Part shown: piece by piece, positions 26,816-35,445 of the stretch
Layout of the letters: each line of letters begins with the position of its first letter
Position numbering within the stretch: position 1 is the stretch's first letter
DNA from: Actinoplanes octamycinicus
GTDB lineage: Bacteria; Actinomycetota; Actinomycetes; Mycobacteriales; Micromonosporaceae
DNA: 64,000 bases
Direction: 5' to 3'
Assembly: GCF_014205225.1 (NCBI RefSeq)
Contig: NZ_JACHNB010000001.1
Span: 7,607,501-7,671,500, forward strand
Translations under genes and position numbers: made by a program
The notes under the pieces: model-generated
The model's input: the letters and a program-made list of their open reading frames with translations, nothing else
Told to the model about the DNA's origin: nothing
The model's database searches: none

Positions 26816-27665
26816 CCAGCGCGTCGCCGCGCGCCGTGCGCACGTAGAAGACCTGCCGCCCGGCCCGCTGCCGGGCGGCCAAACCGGCGGTCACCAGCCG
26901 GGCCAGGTGCGCGGACACGCCGCCCGGGGCCAGCCCGGTGCGCCGGGCCAGCGACGTGGTGGTCGACGGTGTCGCCAGCTCGGCCAGCAGGGTGGCCCGG
27001 GCCCGGCCGAGCACCGCCGCGAGGTCGGCGGCGGGCGGCGCGTCGTGCCACATCGCGCCGACCCCCCGCGCCGGGTAGCGGAGCACCGGCGCCCACGGCT
27101 CGGCGGCCTTGACGTAGACGTGCGGCCAGGCGAACAGCGACGGGACCAGCACCAGGCCGCGTCCGCCGAGCAGGTACTCGAGGTCCAGGCCGGGCCGGTC
27201 GACGGACAGGACGCCGTCCGTCCAGGAGATCGCCGCGTCGAGCTCGGCGAACATCGCCTGCGGACCGGCGTCGGCCAACCGGCGCGCCCGGTACATCACG
27301 TCGGCCTCGAGGATCCCGCGCATCCGGTCCCAGTACGGCGCGAGGGCCAGGTCCCAGTAGGCGCGCATCTGGTCGCCGTACCCGTCCACCGCCGCGAACT
27401 CGGCCCGCGGGTCGGCGACCGGCGTGTGCGGCACCGGGGCGAGGAACCCGGGCAGGTGCCGCTCCGGGGTGAGCACCAGGTCGCGCAGCTCCCGCAGGCC
27501 CGCAGCGGCCAGCACGGCGTCCCGGTGCCGGGTCACCCACGGCAGGTGCACCGCGTGCGCGCCCGGATCGCGCAGCACCCGCAGGCTCGCGACCACCTCC
27601 CAGGCGGGCGAGATCGCGAACCGGACCCCGGCCAGGTCGGCCGCCGACATCGACATCCGTAGCAT
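26802..27665 (-). CDS. ArsR-family winged-helix regulator (DUF5937-type)
   Basis: 287 residues. The C-terminal 75 or so form an ArsR-type winged helix (LGRARATLLAELATPSTTTSLARRTGLAPGGVSAHLARLVTAGL, read in parts); the N-terminal 200 are the large DUF5937-like ligand or dimerisation region with VRFAISPAWEVVASLRVL near the start. It diverges from an MFS transporter 63 bp away, the usual layout for a repressor of its own efflux pump. A TAGAGT box and a CTAG-centred dyad lie between the two genes. Confidence 0.85.
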   Translation of the reverse strand: MLRMSMSAADLAGVRFAISPAWEVVASLRVLRDPGAHAVHLPWVTRHRDAVLAAAGLRELRDLVLTPERHLPGFLAPVPHTPVADPRAEFAAVDGYGDQMRAYWDLALAPYWDRMRGILEADVMYRARRLADAGPQAMFAELDAAISWTDGVLSVDRPGLDLEYLLGGRGLVLVPSLFAWPHVYVKAAEPWAPVLRYPARGVGAMWHDAPPAADLAAVLGRARATLLAELATPSTTTSLARRTGLAPGGVSAHLARLVTAGLAARQRAGRQVFYVRTARGDALVTPG

Positions 27666-27670
27666 CGAGG

Positions 27671-27688
27671 ATTCACTCTAGACCGAAT
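27671..27688. promoter_or_regulatory. candidate ArsR operator dyad
   Basis: Imperfect inverted repeat ATTC-n3-T-CTAG-A-n3-GAAT, centred on CTAG, between the divergent ArsR and MFS starts and overlapping the TAGAGT box (27675-27680, minus strand). Its position suits repression of both genes. Confidence 0.45.
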
Positions 27689-27728
27689 CGTTGGAGCGGA
27701 CCGGGGCCCGGCGCCGAAGCTGCCGGGC

Positions 27729-29024
27729 ATGCCACGTGACTTCACCCGCTATCTGATCGCCGCGGTCGCCGCCAAGTGGGGTGTCAACCTCGCCAAGGTG
27801 GCGATCCCGCTCGTCGCGATCACCTCGCTCGGCGCCGGGCCCGGCGCGGCCGGTTCCCTGGCGGCCGCCGGGACCGCGCCGTTCCTGCTGCTCGGGCTGC
27901 CCGCCGGGGCCTGGCTGGACCGGATCGCCCGGCGGCCGGTCATGATCGCCATGGACCTGGTCCGGTTCGCGCTGCTCGGTTCGGTGCCGCTGGTGGCCGC
28001 CGCGTCGGCGCTGACCATGCCGTACCTCTGGGTGGTGGTGTTCCTGAACGGCGTCGCCACGGTCTTCTTCGACGTCGCGATGCAGAGTCACCTGCCGGAT
28101 CTGCTCGGCGGCGCCGACGGCGGGCGCCTGGTCCGGGCCAACGGCCGGCTGGCCACGGTGGACCAGCTGGCGCTGATCGGCGGCCCGGCGCTGGCCGGCT
28201 GGTTGATCGGCCTCTGGACCGCGTCGACGGTCCTGGTGGTGACGGCGTTCGGCTACCTGTGGTCGGCGCTGTGGATCCGGCGCATCCGGCAACCGGAGCC
28301 GCGTCCGGCGGCGGCGCCCCGGTCGCTGGTGGCCGAGGTCCGCGAGGGCCTGTCGTTCGTCCGGCGGGACCGCACCCTGCGGGCGATCGCGACCGCCGGC
28401 GCGCTGGTGAACTTCGCGATCGCGGGCGTCGTGGCGATGCTTCCGCTGCTGCTGGAGCAGGGACGCACCCTGAGCCTGTTCCTGAGCGCCGGCGGCGTCG
28501 GTGGTCTGCTCGCCGCCGTGGTGGCGAAACGGCTGCCGAGGGGCCGCTCGGTGATCGCGACCGGGCTGGCCATCGTGCCCGCCGCGCTGCTGCTGCCGTT
28601 CGCCGGCCGGCCGGTGCCGGTGGCGCTCGCCGCGGCCGCCTGGGCGGCGGTGATTTTCAAGGTGGGCTACGACAGCGTGGTGCTGATGTCGTTCCGCCAG
28701 CTCGTGACGCCGCCGGCGCTGCTCGGCCGGGTCAACGGCACTCTCCGGGTGATCTTCAGTGGGGCGCTCACGCTCGGCGCCGGGACCGCCGGACTCATCG
28801 GGGAGCAGGCCGGTCCCCGGACCGCCGCCGGGGTGGCGTGCGCCGCGCTGGCGCTCGTCTGGGTGCCGATCGCCCGGTCACCGTTGCGCAGCACGGGAGG
28901 CGCAGACGGTCGTACCGCAAGCGCAGGGGCCGCACGAAGGGCGGACCCGAAGCGTGCCCGCGACCGAGCGTGGTTGACATCACTCTATTCTGGTTCGATC
29001 ACTCGCCCCGATCGAAGGCCATGA
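27729..29024 (+). CDS. MFS efflux transporter
   Basis: 431-residue major facilitator of the MFS_3/enterobactin-exporter-like branch, with about 12 hydrophobic helices and the cytosolic loop motif LDRIARRPVMIAMD between helices 2 and 3. Residues after about 395 are a basic, non-membrane tail that overlaps the start of the TetR gene. Gene order with the divergent ArsR regulator suggests regulated drug export. Confidence 0.88.
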   Translation: MPRDFTRYLIAAVAAKWGVNLAKVAIPLVAITSLGAGPGAAGSLAAAGTAPFLLLGLPAGAWLDRIARRPVMIAMDLVRFALLGSVPLVAAASALTMPYLWVVVFLNGVATVFFDVAMQSHLPDLLGGADGGRLVRANGRLATVDQLALIGGPALAGWLIGLWTASTVLVVTAFGYLWSALWIRRIRQPEPRPAAAPRSLVAEVREGLSFVRRDRTLRAIATAGALVNFAIAGVVAMLPLLLEQGRTLSLFLSAGGVGGLLAAVVAKRLPRGRSVIATGLAIVPAALLLPFAGRPVPVALAAAAWAAVIFKVGYDSVVLMSFRQLVTPPALLGRVNGTLRVIFSGALTLGAGTAGLIGEQAGPRTAAGVACAALALVWVPIARSPLRSTGGADGRTASAGAARRADPKRARDRAWLTSLYSGSITRPDRRP

Positions 29025-29647
29025 TGAGCAGCCGCCGGGTCCGCAGCAAACAGGTCGAGCAGACCCGGGACCGCATGCTGCGCACCGCCGAGCGCCTCTT
29101 CGCCGAGCACGGGGTCGCCTCGGTCTCCAACCGGCAGATCAGCGAGGCGTCCGGGCAGGGCAACAACGCCGCGGTCAACTATCACTTCGGCACCAAGTCC
29201 GATCTGGTCCGGGCGATCGTCCGGCGGCACGCCGGCCCGATGGAGGAGATCCGCCGCGGGCTGCTGGAGCGCTACGCCGGCAGCGGCGAGGTGCGCGACT
29301 GGGTGACCTGCGTGGTCCGCTCGATCACCGACCACCTGGAAGCGCTGGGCAGTCCGAGCTGGTACGCCCGGTTCGCCGCCCAGCTGATGACCGAGCCGAC
29401 CCTGCGCGAGCTGGCCGCCGCCGAGATCGCCGAGGCGCCGATGTTCCTGGCCGTGCTCGACGCGCTGCACCGGTGCCTGCCCGATCTGCCGGAGGCGGTG
29501 CGCCGCGAGCGGGACGACATGGCGCACACGCTGATCGTGCATTTCTGCGCGCAGCGTGAGCGGGCCGGCACGGTCGGATGGTCGGCCACGGCAGCCGCGC
29601 TCATCGATGCGATCGATGGCCTTTATCGGGCCCCGACCCACCAGTAA
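29021..29647 (+). CDS. TetR-family transcriptional regulator
   Basis: 208 residues. N-terminal helix-turn-helix: RDRMLRTAERLFAEHG, VSNRQISEASGQGNNAAVNYHFGTKSDLV. The C-terminal ligand domain is helical, with Trp and Met residues. ATG 29021 or 29024 overlaps the MFS stop. The next gene, a Baeyer-Villiger monooxygenase 96 bp downstream, is its likely target; a dyad in that gap is the operator candidate. Confidence 0.9.
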   Translation: MMSSRRVRSKQVEQTRDRMLRTAERLFAEHGVASVSNRQISEASGQGNNAAVNYHFGTKSDLVRAIVRRHAGPMEEIRRGLLERYAGSGEVRDWVTCVVRSITDHLEALGSPSWYARFAAQLMTEPTLRELAAAEIAEAPMFLAVLDALHRCLPDLPEAVRRERDDMAHTLIVHFCAQRERAGTVGWSATAAALIDAIDGLYRAPTHQ

Positions 29648-29671
29648 GTGGCCTAGATCACACATTGGATC

Positions 29672-29689
29672 AAGCAGTTGCTTTAAATT
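29672..29689 (+). promoter_or_regulatory. candidate TetR operator and -10 of the BVMO gene
   Basis: AAGCA-GT-TGCTT (29672-29683) is directly followed by TAAATT (29684-29689), a TAnnnT -10 candidate in an AT-rich patch about 55 nt before the monooxygenase ATG. A regulator bound here would cover the promoter spacer. Confidence 0.4.
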
Positions 29690-29743
29690 CGGGCCTTCGG
29701 TTGGCTACCCCGTACCGGACGAACCCCGTGAAAGGGCCCACCC

Positions 29744-31525
29744 ATGTCCCCCACCCCCCTTAGCGGTCAGCCCCACCGTTACCGGCCCGACGAGCTCGCT
29801 GCCCTGCGCGCCCGGTACCAGCACGAACGTGACCGCCGGATCCGTCCGGAAGGCACCGCGCAGTACCGGCGGGCGGCCGGTGAGTTCGGCTACTACGCCA
29901 AGGATCCGTACACCCCGTGGGCCGAGCGGGCGAGCCGGCACGACCGGGTCGACGCGGTCGTCATCGGCGGCGGCTTCGGCGGCCTGCTCACCGGCGCGCG
30001 GCTGCGGCAGGCCGGCGTCAAGGACATCCGGGTGATCGACGAGGCCGGCGACTTCGGCGGCACCTGGTACTGGAACCGCTACCCCGGCATCCACTGCGAC
30101 ATCGAGTCGACCGTCTACCTGCCGCTGCTGGAGGAGGTCGGCTACGTCCCGAAGTGGCGGTACGCCCCGGGTGAGGAGATCCGGCAGCACTGCATGGCGA
30201 TCGCCGAGAAGTTCGACCTCTACTCCGGCGCCCTCTTCCACACCCGGGTCGTCGAGCTGCGCTGGGACGACGAGGCCAGCCTGTGGACGGTGCGGACCGA
30301 CCGCGGCGACGAGTTCCAGACCCGGTACGTGACCGTCTCCTCCGGCACCCTCACCCAGCCGAAACTGCCCGGCGTCCCAGGCATCGAGAAGTTCTCCGGG
30401 CACACCTTCCACACCAGCCGCTGGGACCAGCACTACGACCTGACCGGCAAGCGGGTCGCGGTGGTCGGCACCGGCGCCACCGGCATCCAGGTGATCCCGC
30501 ACGTCGCCGAGGCCGCCGAGCACCTGTACGTCTTCCAGCGCACCCCGTCCACCGTCGACTTCCGCGGCAACCGGCCGATCGACCCGGAGTGGGCCGCCAC
30601 CCTGCAGCCCGGCTGGCAGCAGGAACGCCTGGACAACTTCCTGACCATCGTCACCGGCGGTCACGCCGACCAGGACCTGATCGCCGACGGCTGGACCGCC
30701 ACCGCCAAGCTGCAGCGGCAGCTGCTCACCGGCACGCTGGACAGCACGATCACCGCCGAGGAGCGGGACTACCTCGACGAGCTGGCCGACTTCCGCAAGA
30801 TGGACGAGATCCGGGCCCGGGTCGACGAGATCGTCGAGGATCCGGCCACCGCCGAGGCGCTCAAGCCGTGGTACCGCTACATGTGCAAGCGGCCCACCTT
30901 CAGCGACTTCTACCTGCAGACCTTCAACCGGCCGAACGTCACCCTGGTGGACACCGCGGACTTCGGCGGGATCACCGCGATGACCTCGTCCGGGATCCTG
31001 GTCGGCGAGCAGGAGTACCAGGTCGACTGCGTCATCTTCGCCACCGGCTTCGAGGTCGGCATCTCCGGCGTCGTCTCCGGCACCCTGCCGGTCCACGGGC
31101 GGGACGGGCAGCAGCTGCTGCACTACTGGGCGCGCGGGCCGCGTACCCTGCACGGCTTCTACACGCACGGCTTCCCGAACCTGTTCCACCTGGGCGCGCT
31201 GCAGAACGCCGCCGCCGTCAACTTCGTCCACGTCCTGCAGGAGCAGGCCACCCACATCGCCGCGGTGGTCGCCGAGGCGGAGCGGCGCGGGGCCCGCCGG
31301 GTCGAGCCGACGCTGGAGGCGGAGGAGGCGTGGCTCGCCACGATCCGCGAGACGGCGCCGGACAACTTCAAGTTCCAGGCGGAGTGCACGCCCGGCTACT
31401 ACAACGGCGAAGGCAAGCCGCGGCCGGTCAACAACTCGTTCGGCCCGGGACCGGTGGTCTTCCACGAGCTGCTGCGCAGCTGGCGCGCGGAGGGCGGGAT
31501 GGACCAGGTCCTGGTGACCGATTAA
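29744..31525 (+). CDS. type I Baeyer-Villiger monooxygenase
   Basis: 593-residue FAD/NADPH enzyme. First Rossmann motif GGGFGG (75-80), then GGTWYWNRYPG; the type I BVMO fingerprint FSGHTFHTSRWD (residues 217-228, F-x-G-x3-H-x3-W-D) is perfect; second Rossmann motif GTGATG (242-247) binds NADPH. Close to cyclohexanone/cyclopentanone-type monooxygenases, converting ketones to esters or lactones. AAAGGG lies 8 nt before ATG. The upstream TetR gene is the likely controller. Confidence 0.94.
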   Translation: MSPTPLSGQPHRYRPDELAALRARYQHERDRRIRPEGTAQYRRAAGEFGYYAKDPYTPWAERASRHDRVDAVVIGGGFGGLLTGARLRQAGVKDIRVIDEAGDFGGTWYWNRYPGIHCDIESTVYLPLLEEVGYVPKWRYAPGEEIRQHCMAIAEKFDLYSGALFHTRVVELRWDDEASLWTVRTDRGDEFQTRYVTVSSGTLTQPKLPGVPGIEKFSGHTFHTSRWDQHYDLTGKRVAVVGTGATGIQVIPHVAEAAEHLYVFQRTPSTVDFRGNRPIDPEWAATLQPGWQQERLDNFLTIVTGGHADQDLIADGWTATAKLQRQLLTGTLDSTITAEERDYLDELADFRKMDEIRARVDEIVEDPATAEALKPWYRYMCKRPTFSDFYLQTFNRPNVTLVDTADFGGITAMTSSGILVGEQEYQVDCVIFATGFEVGISGVVSGTLPVHGRDGQQLLHYWARGPRTLHGFYTHGFPNLFHLGALQNAAAVNFVHVLQEQATHIAAVVAEAERRGARRVEPTLEAEEAWLATIRETAPDNFKFQAECTPGYYNGEGKPRPVNNSFGPGPVVFHELLRSWRAEGGMDQVLVTD

Positions 31526-31534
31526 CCCCATTTT

Positions 31535-31564
31535 CGGTACGCCGGGGAGCCGCCCGGCGTACCG
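31535..31564 (+). terminator. terminator hairpin after the BVMO gene
   Basis: CGGTACGCCGGG (31535-31546) pairs over 12 bp with CCCGGCGTACCG (31553-31564), loop of 6, only 9 nt after the stop. Confidence 0.6.
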
Positions 31565-31582
31565 ACCTGGCGGTGTGGCACC

Positions 31583-32068
31583 GTGGGGGTCCCCTACCGC
31601 GAGGCCAAGGTGACGATCTATTTCTACGGCGCCGACGAGGTTCCGTACGGCTGCTTCTCCAACTTCTCCGCGCACGGCTTCGACCTCGACGGGCACTGGT
31701 GGCCGACGTCCGAGCACTACTTCCAGGCCCAGAAGTTCGCCGGCACCCGGCACGCCGACCTGATCCGCCGGGCGGCCACCCCGCTGCGCGCCGCCGAACT
31801 GGGACGCGACCGGTCCCGGCCGCTGCGCCGCGACTGGGAGCGGGTCAAGGACGACGTGATGCGCCGGGCCGTCGCGGCCAAGTTCGCCGCCCACGCCGAC
31901 ATCCGCGCCATCCTGCTGGACACCGGCGACGCCGAGATCGTCGAGGACACCGGCACCGACCACTACTGGGGCCGGGGCCGCAGCGGCACCGGCAAGAACA
32001 TGCTCGGCCGCATCCTGATGCGCACCCGCACCCAGCTGCGCACCGATCCCCGTCACCAGGGGTCATGA
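31583..32068 (+). CDS. NADAR-family protein
   Basis: 161-residue NADAR (YbiA-like) domain covering the whole protein: FSNFSAHGFDLDG, WPTSEHYFQAQKFAG, and the C-terminal signature DHYWGRGRSGTGKNMLGRILM. NADAR proteins are N-glycosidases acting on riboflavin-pathway intermediates, and some reverse ADP-ribosylation of guanine in DNA, acting as antitoxins to DarT-like enzymes. No DarT or riboflavin gene is nearby, so the role here is open. GTG 31583 or GTG 31610 may be the start. Confidence 0.9.
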   Translation: MGVPYREAKVTIYFYGADEVPYGCFSNFSAHGFDLDGHWWPTSEHYFQAQKFAGTRHADLIRRAATPLRAAELGRDRSRPLRRDWERVKDDVMRRAVAAKFAAHADIRAILLDTGDAEIVEDTGTDHYWGRGRSGTGKNMLGRILMRTRTQLRTDPRHQGS

Positions 32069-32077
32069 CGGCCCTCG

Positions 32078-33244
32078 TCAGCCCGCCGGGATCTCCGCCA
32101 GCTTTCCGTCCCGGACCTCCAGCAGCAGGAAGACCGGGTTCTCCCGGGTGCCGTCGGCGTTGAACTTGACCGTCCCGGACAGCAGCGGCAGGTCCGGCGT
32201 GGCGGCGATCGCGGCACGCACGGCGGCGCGGTCGACCGAACCGGCCCGCTTGATCGCGTCGACGGCCACCTTGACGGCGTCGTAGGACTCCGGTCCGCCC
32301 GCGCCGGGCTGCCGCCCGGTTACCTGCGCGAATCGCTTCGACCACTCGGCCAGTGACGGCATGAGCGCCGGCATCATCAACGCGGTCCCGTACACGTCCT
32401 TGGTCTGCGCGGCGGTCAGCCCGGTGAGCAGCGGCCCGTCCGTCGCGCCGTCACCGACGAAGATCCGGCCGTCGAACCCGGCGGTCCGCAGATCCTTGAT
32501 CAGCTGGTTGGCCTCTCCGTAATAGCCGGTGAAGTACACCGTGTCGACTTTCTCGCCGACGATCTGCTTGGCCAGCCGCGCGTACGACGGCGCACCCTGA
32601 CTGAGTTCGTGGGTGGCGACCGTCTCGATACCCACACCGGGCTCGGCGGCCGCCTCGGCGGTCGTCCGGCCGAGGGTGACCGGGAAGCTGGTGCCGTCGT
32701 TGACGATGACCAGCCGCTTGCTGCCCATCCGGCGCATCGCCTGGGCTGCGAAGACGCCCTCGGCAGTGACCGTGCCACTGATCAGGAAGACGCTGTCGTA
32801 CTTCGGCACCAGCAGGTCGGTGGAGGTGGCCAGGGCGATCACCATCGGCACGCCGGCGTCCCGGAAGACCTTCAGGGTGGGCACGGTGGCGCTGCTGCAG
32901 TAGCCGCCGACCGAGACCGTGATGTCCTGCGCCACCAGATCGTTGGCCTTCACCACGGCGGTGCCCGGGTCGCAGGCGTCGTCCAGGACCAGCAACTCCA
33001 CCTTCCGGCCGAGCACTCCGCCGGCCGCGTTGACCTCGTCGACCGCCATCTGGGCGGCATCGCGCATCTCCCGGCCCGACTGCGCGTTGGTGCCGGACAG
33101 CGGCACCAGGGCGCCCAGCCGGATGGCAGCCGGCGCCGGGGCGGTGGAGGTGGCCGCGTCGTCGCCGCCACAACCCCCGAGCGCGGCCGACCCGGCCAGC
33201 ACCAGGACGGTGAGCAAAGTGCCGAACCGTGGGCCGATGCCCAT
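32078..33244 (-). CDS. branched-chain amino acid-type ABC substrate-binding lipoprotein
   Basis: 388-residue periplasmic-binding-fold lipoprotein (Peripla_BP_6, LivJ-like). Signal peptide with lipobox LGGC (Cys near residue 25); mature part opens with IRLGALVPLSGTNAQSGREM, then GGYCSSATVP and YFTGYYGEANQLIKDLR. No permease or ATPase gene is nearby, so it is an orphan binding protein. It is divergent from the membrane GGDEF-EAL gene, raising the idea that it delivers a ligand signal to that protein. GGGGAGG precedes ATG 33244. Confidence 0.9.
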   Translation of the reverse strand: MGIGPRFGTLLTVLVLAGSAALGGCGGDDAATSTAPAPAAIRLGALVPLSGTNAQSGREMRDAAQMAVDEVNAAGGVLGRKVELLVLDDACDPGTAVVKANDLVAQDITVSVGGYCSSATVPTLKVFRDAGVPMVIALATSTDLLVPKYDSVFLISGTVTAEGVFAAQAMRRMGSKRLVIVNDGTSFPVTLGRTTAEAAAEPGVGIETVATHELSQGAPSYARLAKQIVGEKVDTVYFTGYYGEANQLIKDLRTAGFDGRIFVGDGATDGPLLTGLTAAQTKDVYGTALMMPALMPSLAEWSKRFAQVTGRQPGAGGPESYDAVKVAVDAIKRAGSVDRAAVRAAIAATPDLPLLSGTVKFNADGTRENPVFLLLEVRDGKLAEIPAG

Positions 33245-33390
33245 GACAGTGCCTCCCCGCAGGAGCTTTTCGCCGCCTTCTCTGATCGGCGTCCCCGGGG
33301 TCTGTGCTGAGCACTTGGTTCAGGTTTCGCGACGGTCGGCCGATGGTTCAGCCGCCAGGCCTCACCGGTGAGGGACCGAAGGGAGACATC

Positions 33391-35430
33391 GTGAGACAGT
33401 GGCGGATGCTCTCCGGACTCGTCGGACGCCGGTCGCCCGTCCGCGACGGCTCCCGGTCCCGGCGGCGGGGCAGCGTGAACACCACGGCCGCGCTGGCGAG
33501 CGTGCTGCTGGCACTCGGCGCGTACACCATCATCGGCACGGCGCTGACCGCCCAGGCGGTGCACGACCACAGCCGGGCCCTCCGCGTGGACGCCGACTTC
33601 AGCGAGGCCCGCGGGGCGATCACCCTCGAAGAGGTCAATCTGCGCCACTACCAGGTGGAGCCGTCCTCGGCAGTGCTCAGCCGCTTCCTGCAGGCCGCCG
33701 ACTCGGTGGACGCGGCGCTGCACCTCGCGGTCCAGCACGGGCTGCCCGACGCCGACCGCGAGGCGGCCCGGCTGCTGGACCGGCAGCGGGAATACCGGAC
33801 CAACGCCGAGCAGCTCATCGCACTGGTGGCGGACCGCGACCCGGACAGCCTGAGCCTGGACAGTCTCCGCGTCACGCCGTCCTACTACACCCTGCAGCAG
33901 GATGTGGACGCCGTCAGCCGGGCGTACCACGCCAGCGCCCAACGGCAGGCCGACGAGATGCAACGCGCCGAGGTGCGCATGCTGATCGGCACGTCGGTCG
34001 GTTTCGGGGTGGGGCTCACGCTGGTCGGTGTGATCTGGCGGCTGGTGCTGAGCTACCAGCGCCGCCTGGTCCAGGACGCCGACGCCAGCGAGCACCGGTC
34101 CCTGCACGATCCGCTGACCGGCCTGCCGAACCGGCGGATGTTCCACGAGCGCCTGAGCGATGCGGTCCGGGTGGCGGCCGACCGGCGGGGCGACCAGGTG
34201 GCCGTCATGATCATCGACTTGGACGGCTTCAAGGCCGTCAACGACACGCTCGGTCACCAGGCCGGCGATCAGCTCCTGCAGGAGTCCGGGCACCGGCTGC
34301 GGGCCGGCATCCGCGACGGCGACCTGGTCGCCCGGCTGGGCGGTGACGAGTTCGCGGTGCTGCTGCCCGGCGTCACCGACCTGGCGACCGCCGTCGAGGT
34401 GGCCGAGGGGCTCTCCGACCGGATCCGGCACGACTTCCTGCTCGACGTCGGCGCGGCCTCGGTCAGCGCCAGCATCGGTCTTGCCGTCGGCACGACCGGG
34501 GTCGCCGACGACGAGCTGCTGCGCCAGGCCGACGCGGCGATGTACCGGGCGAAGGCAGCCGGCGGCGGCGTCGCGGTCTACGACCAGCTCCTGGACGCCG
34601 TGGCGCCCGAGGAGATGAGCCTGTTCGGGGAGCTTCGCGCGCTGCTGGACACCGGCGACCCGGAGAACCAGCTGGTGTTGTACTTCCAGCCGCAGATCCG
34701 GATCGCCGACGGGTCGGTGGCCGGCGTCGAAGCGCTGGTGCGCTGGCGCCACCCGACCCGGGGACTGCTGCTGCCCGCGGCGTTCCTCGACATGGCCGTG
34801 TCCCGGGGGCTGGAGATCTCGCTGACCTACCACCTGCTGAAAGTCGCGGTGGCGCAGGCGGAGCGGTGGGCGGCCGCCGACAACCCGCTGACGGTGTCGG
34901 TCAACATCTCGCCGCGGTGCCTGCTGCACGAGGACTTCCTGCCCCGGATCCGCGACGCGGTGGCCGGTGTGCACCTGCCCCACGGCACCCTGCAACTGGA
35001 GCTGACCGAGAGCAGCGTGATGCTCGAACCGGAACGCGCCCGGACCGTCCTGCGCCAGGTCCGCGAGGAGGGCATCCTGATCTCGGTCGACGACTTCGGC
35101 ACCGGATTCAGCTCGCTGTCCCAGCTCCGCCAGCTCCCGGCGGACGAACTCAAGATCGACCGGTCGTTCGTGCAGGGCCTGGCCCGGGACGCCGACGGCG
35201 TGGTGCTGGTCCGCAGCGCCATCGACCTGGGCCACAACCTGGGCCTGTCGGTTGTCGCCGAGGGCGTCGAGGAACTCGAGGCGCTGGCCGTGCTCCGCGA
35301 GATGGGCTGCGACCTCGCCCAGGGCTTCGCGCTGAGCCGGCCGGTGCCGGTCGACGAGGTGCCGGCCGCGTGCGCCCGGGCCAGCCAGGCGGCGGCCCGG
35401 CAACGAGTCCCTCAACCACACGCCGGGTGA
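33391..35430 (+). CDS. membrane GGDEF-EAL c-di-GMP protein
   Basis: 679 residues. Helix 1 (about 31-55), an extracytoplasmic helical sensor domain (about 56-195), helix 2 (IGTSVGFGVGLTLVGVIW), then GGDEF and EAL domains. The cyclase signature GGDEF (317-321) is intact and an inhibitory RxxD site (RDGD, 308-311) lies five residues before it. The EAL motif (447-449, VEALVRW) and DDFGTGFSSL are intact, so both synthesis and breakdown of c-di-GMP are possible. GTG 33391 is chosen for its GGGAG ribosome-binding sequence; an in-frame upstream ATG lacks one. Confidence 0.93.
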   Translation: MRQWRMLSGLVGRRSPVRDGSRSRRRGSVNTTAALASVLLALGAYTIIGTALTAQAVHDHSRALRVDADFSEARGAITLEEVNLRHYQVEPSSAVLSRFLQAADSVDAALHLAVQHGLPDADREAARLLDRQREYRTNAEQLIALVADRDPDSLSLDSLRVTPSYYTLQQDVDAVSRAYHASAQRQADEMQRAEVRMLIGTSVGFGVGLTLVGVIWRLVLSYQRRLVQDADASEHRSLHDPLTGLPNRRMFHERLSDAVRVAADRRGDQVAVMIIDLDGFKAVNDTLGHQAGDQLLQESGHRLRAGIRDGDLVARLGGDEFAVLLPGVTDLATAVEVAEGLSDRIRHDFLLDVGAASVSASIGLAVGTTGVADDELLRQADAAMYRAKAAGGGVAVYDQLLDAVAPEEMSLFGELRALLDTGDPENQLVLYFQPQIRIADGSVAGVEALVRWRHPTRGLLLPAAFLDMAVSRGLEISLTYHLLKVAVAQAERWAAADNPLTVSVNISPRCLLHEDFLPRIRDAVAGVHLPHGTLQLELTESSVMLEPERARTVLRQVREEGILISVDDFGTGFSSLSQLRQLPADELKIDRSFVQGLARDADGVVLVRSAIDLGHNLGLSVVAEGVEELEALAVLREMGCDLAQGFALSRPVPVDEVPAACARASQAAARQRVPQPHAG

Positions 35431-35445
35431 TCCCGGCACCAACCA

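Noticed and set aside
27676..27686. TCTAGACC, a partial DasR (dre) site
   Set aside because: Only one half matches the dre consensus, and it sits between an ArsR-type regulator and its pump, where a local operator explains it better.
29705..32056. 783-codon minus-strand frame over the BVMO and NADAR genes
   Set aside because: Shadow of two well-supported plus-strand genes; no family features.
32950..35442. 830-codon minus-strand frame over the GGDEF-EAL gene
   Set aside because: Antisense to a protein with intact GGDEF and EAL motifs; low-complexity translation.
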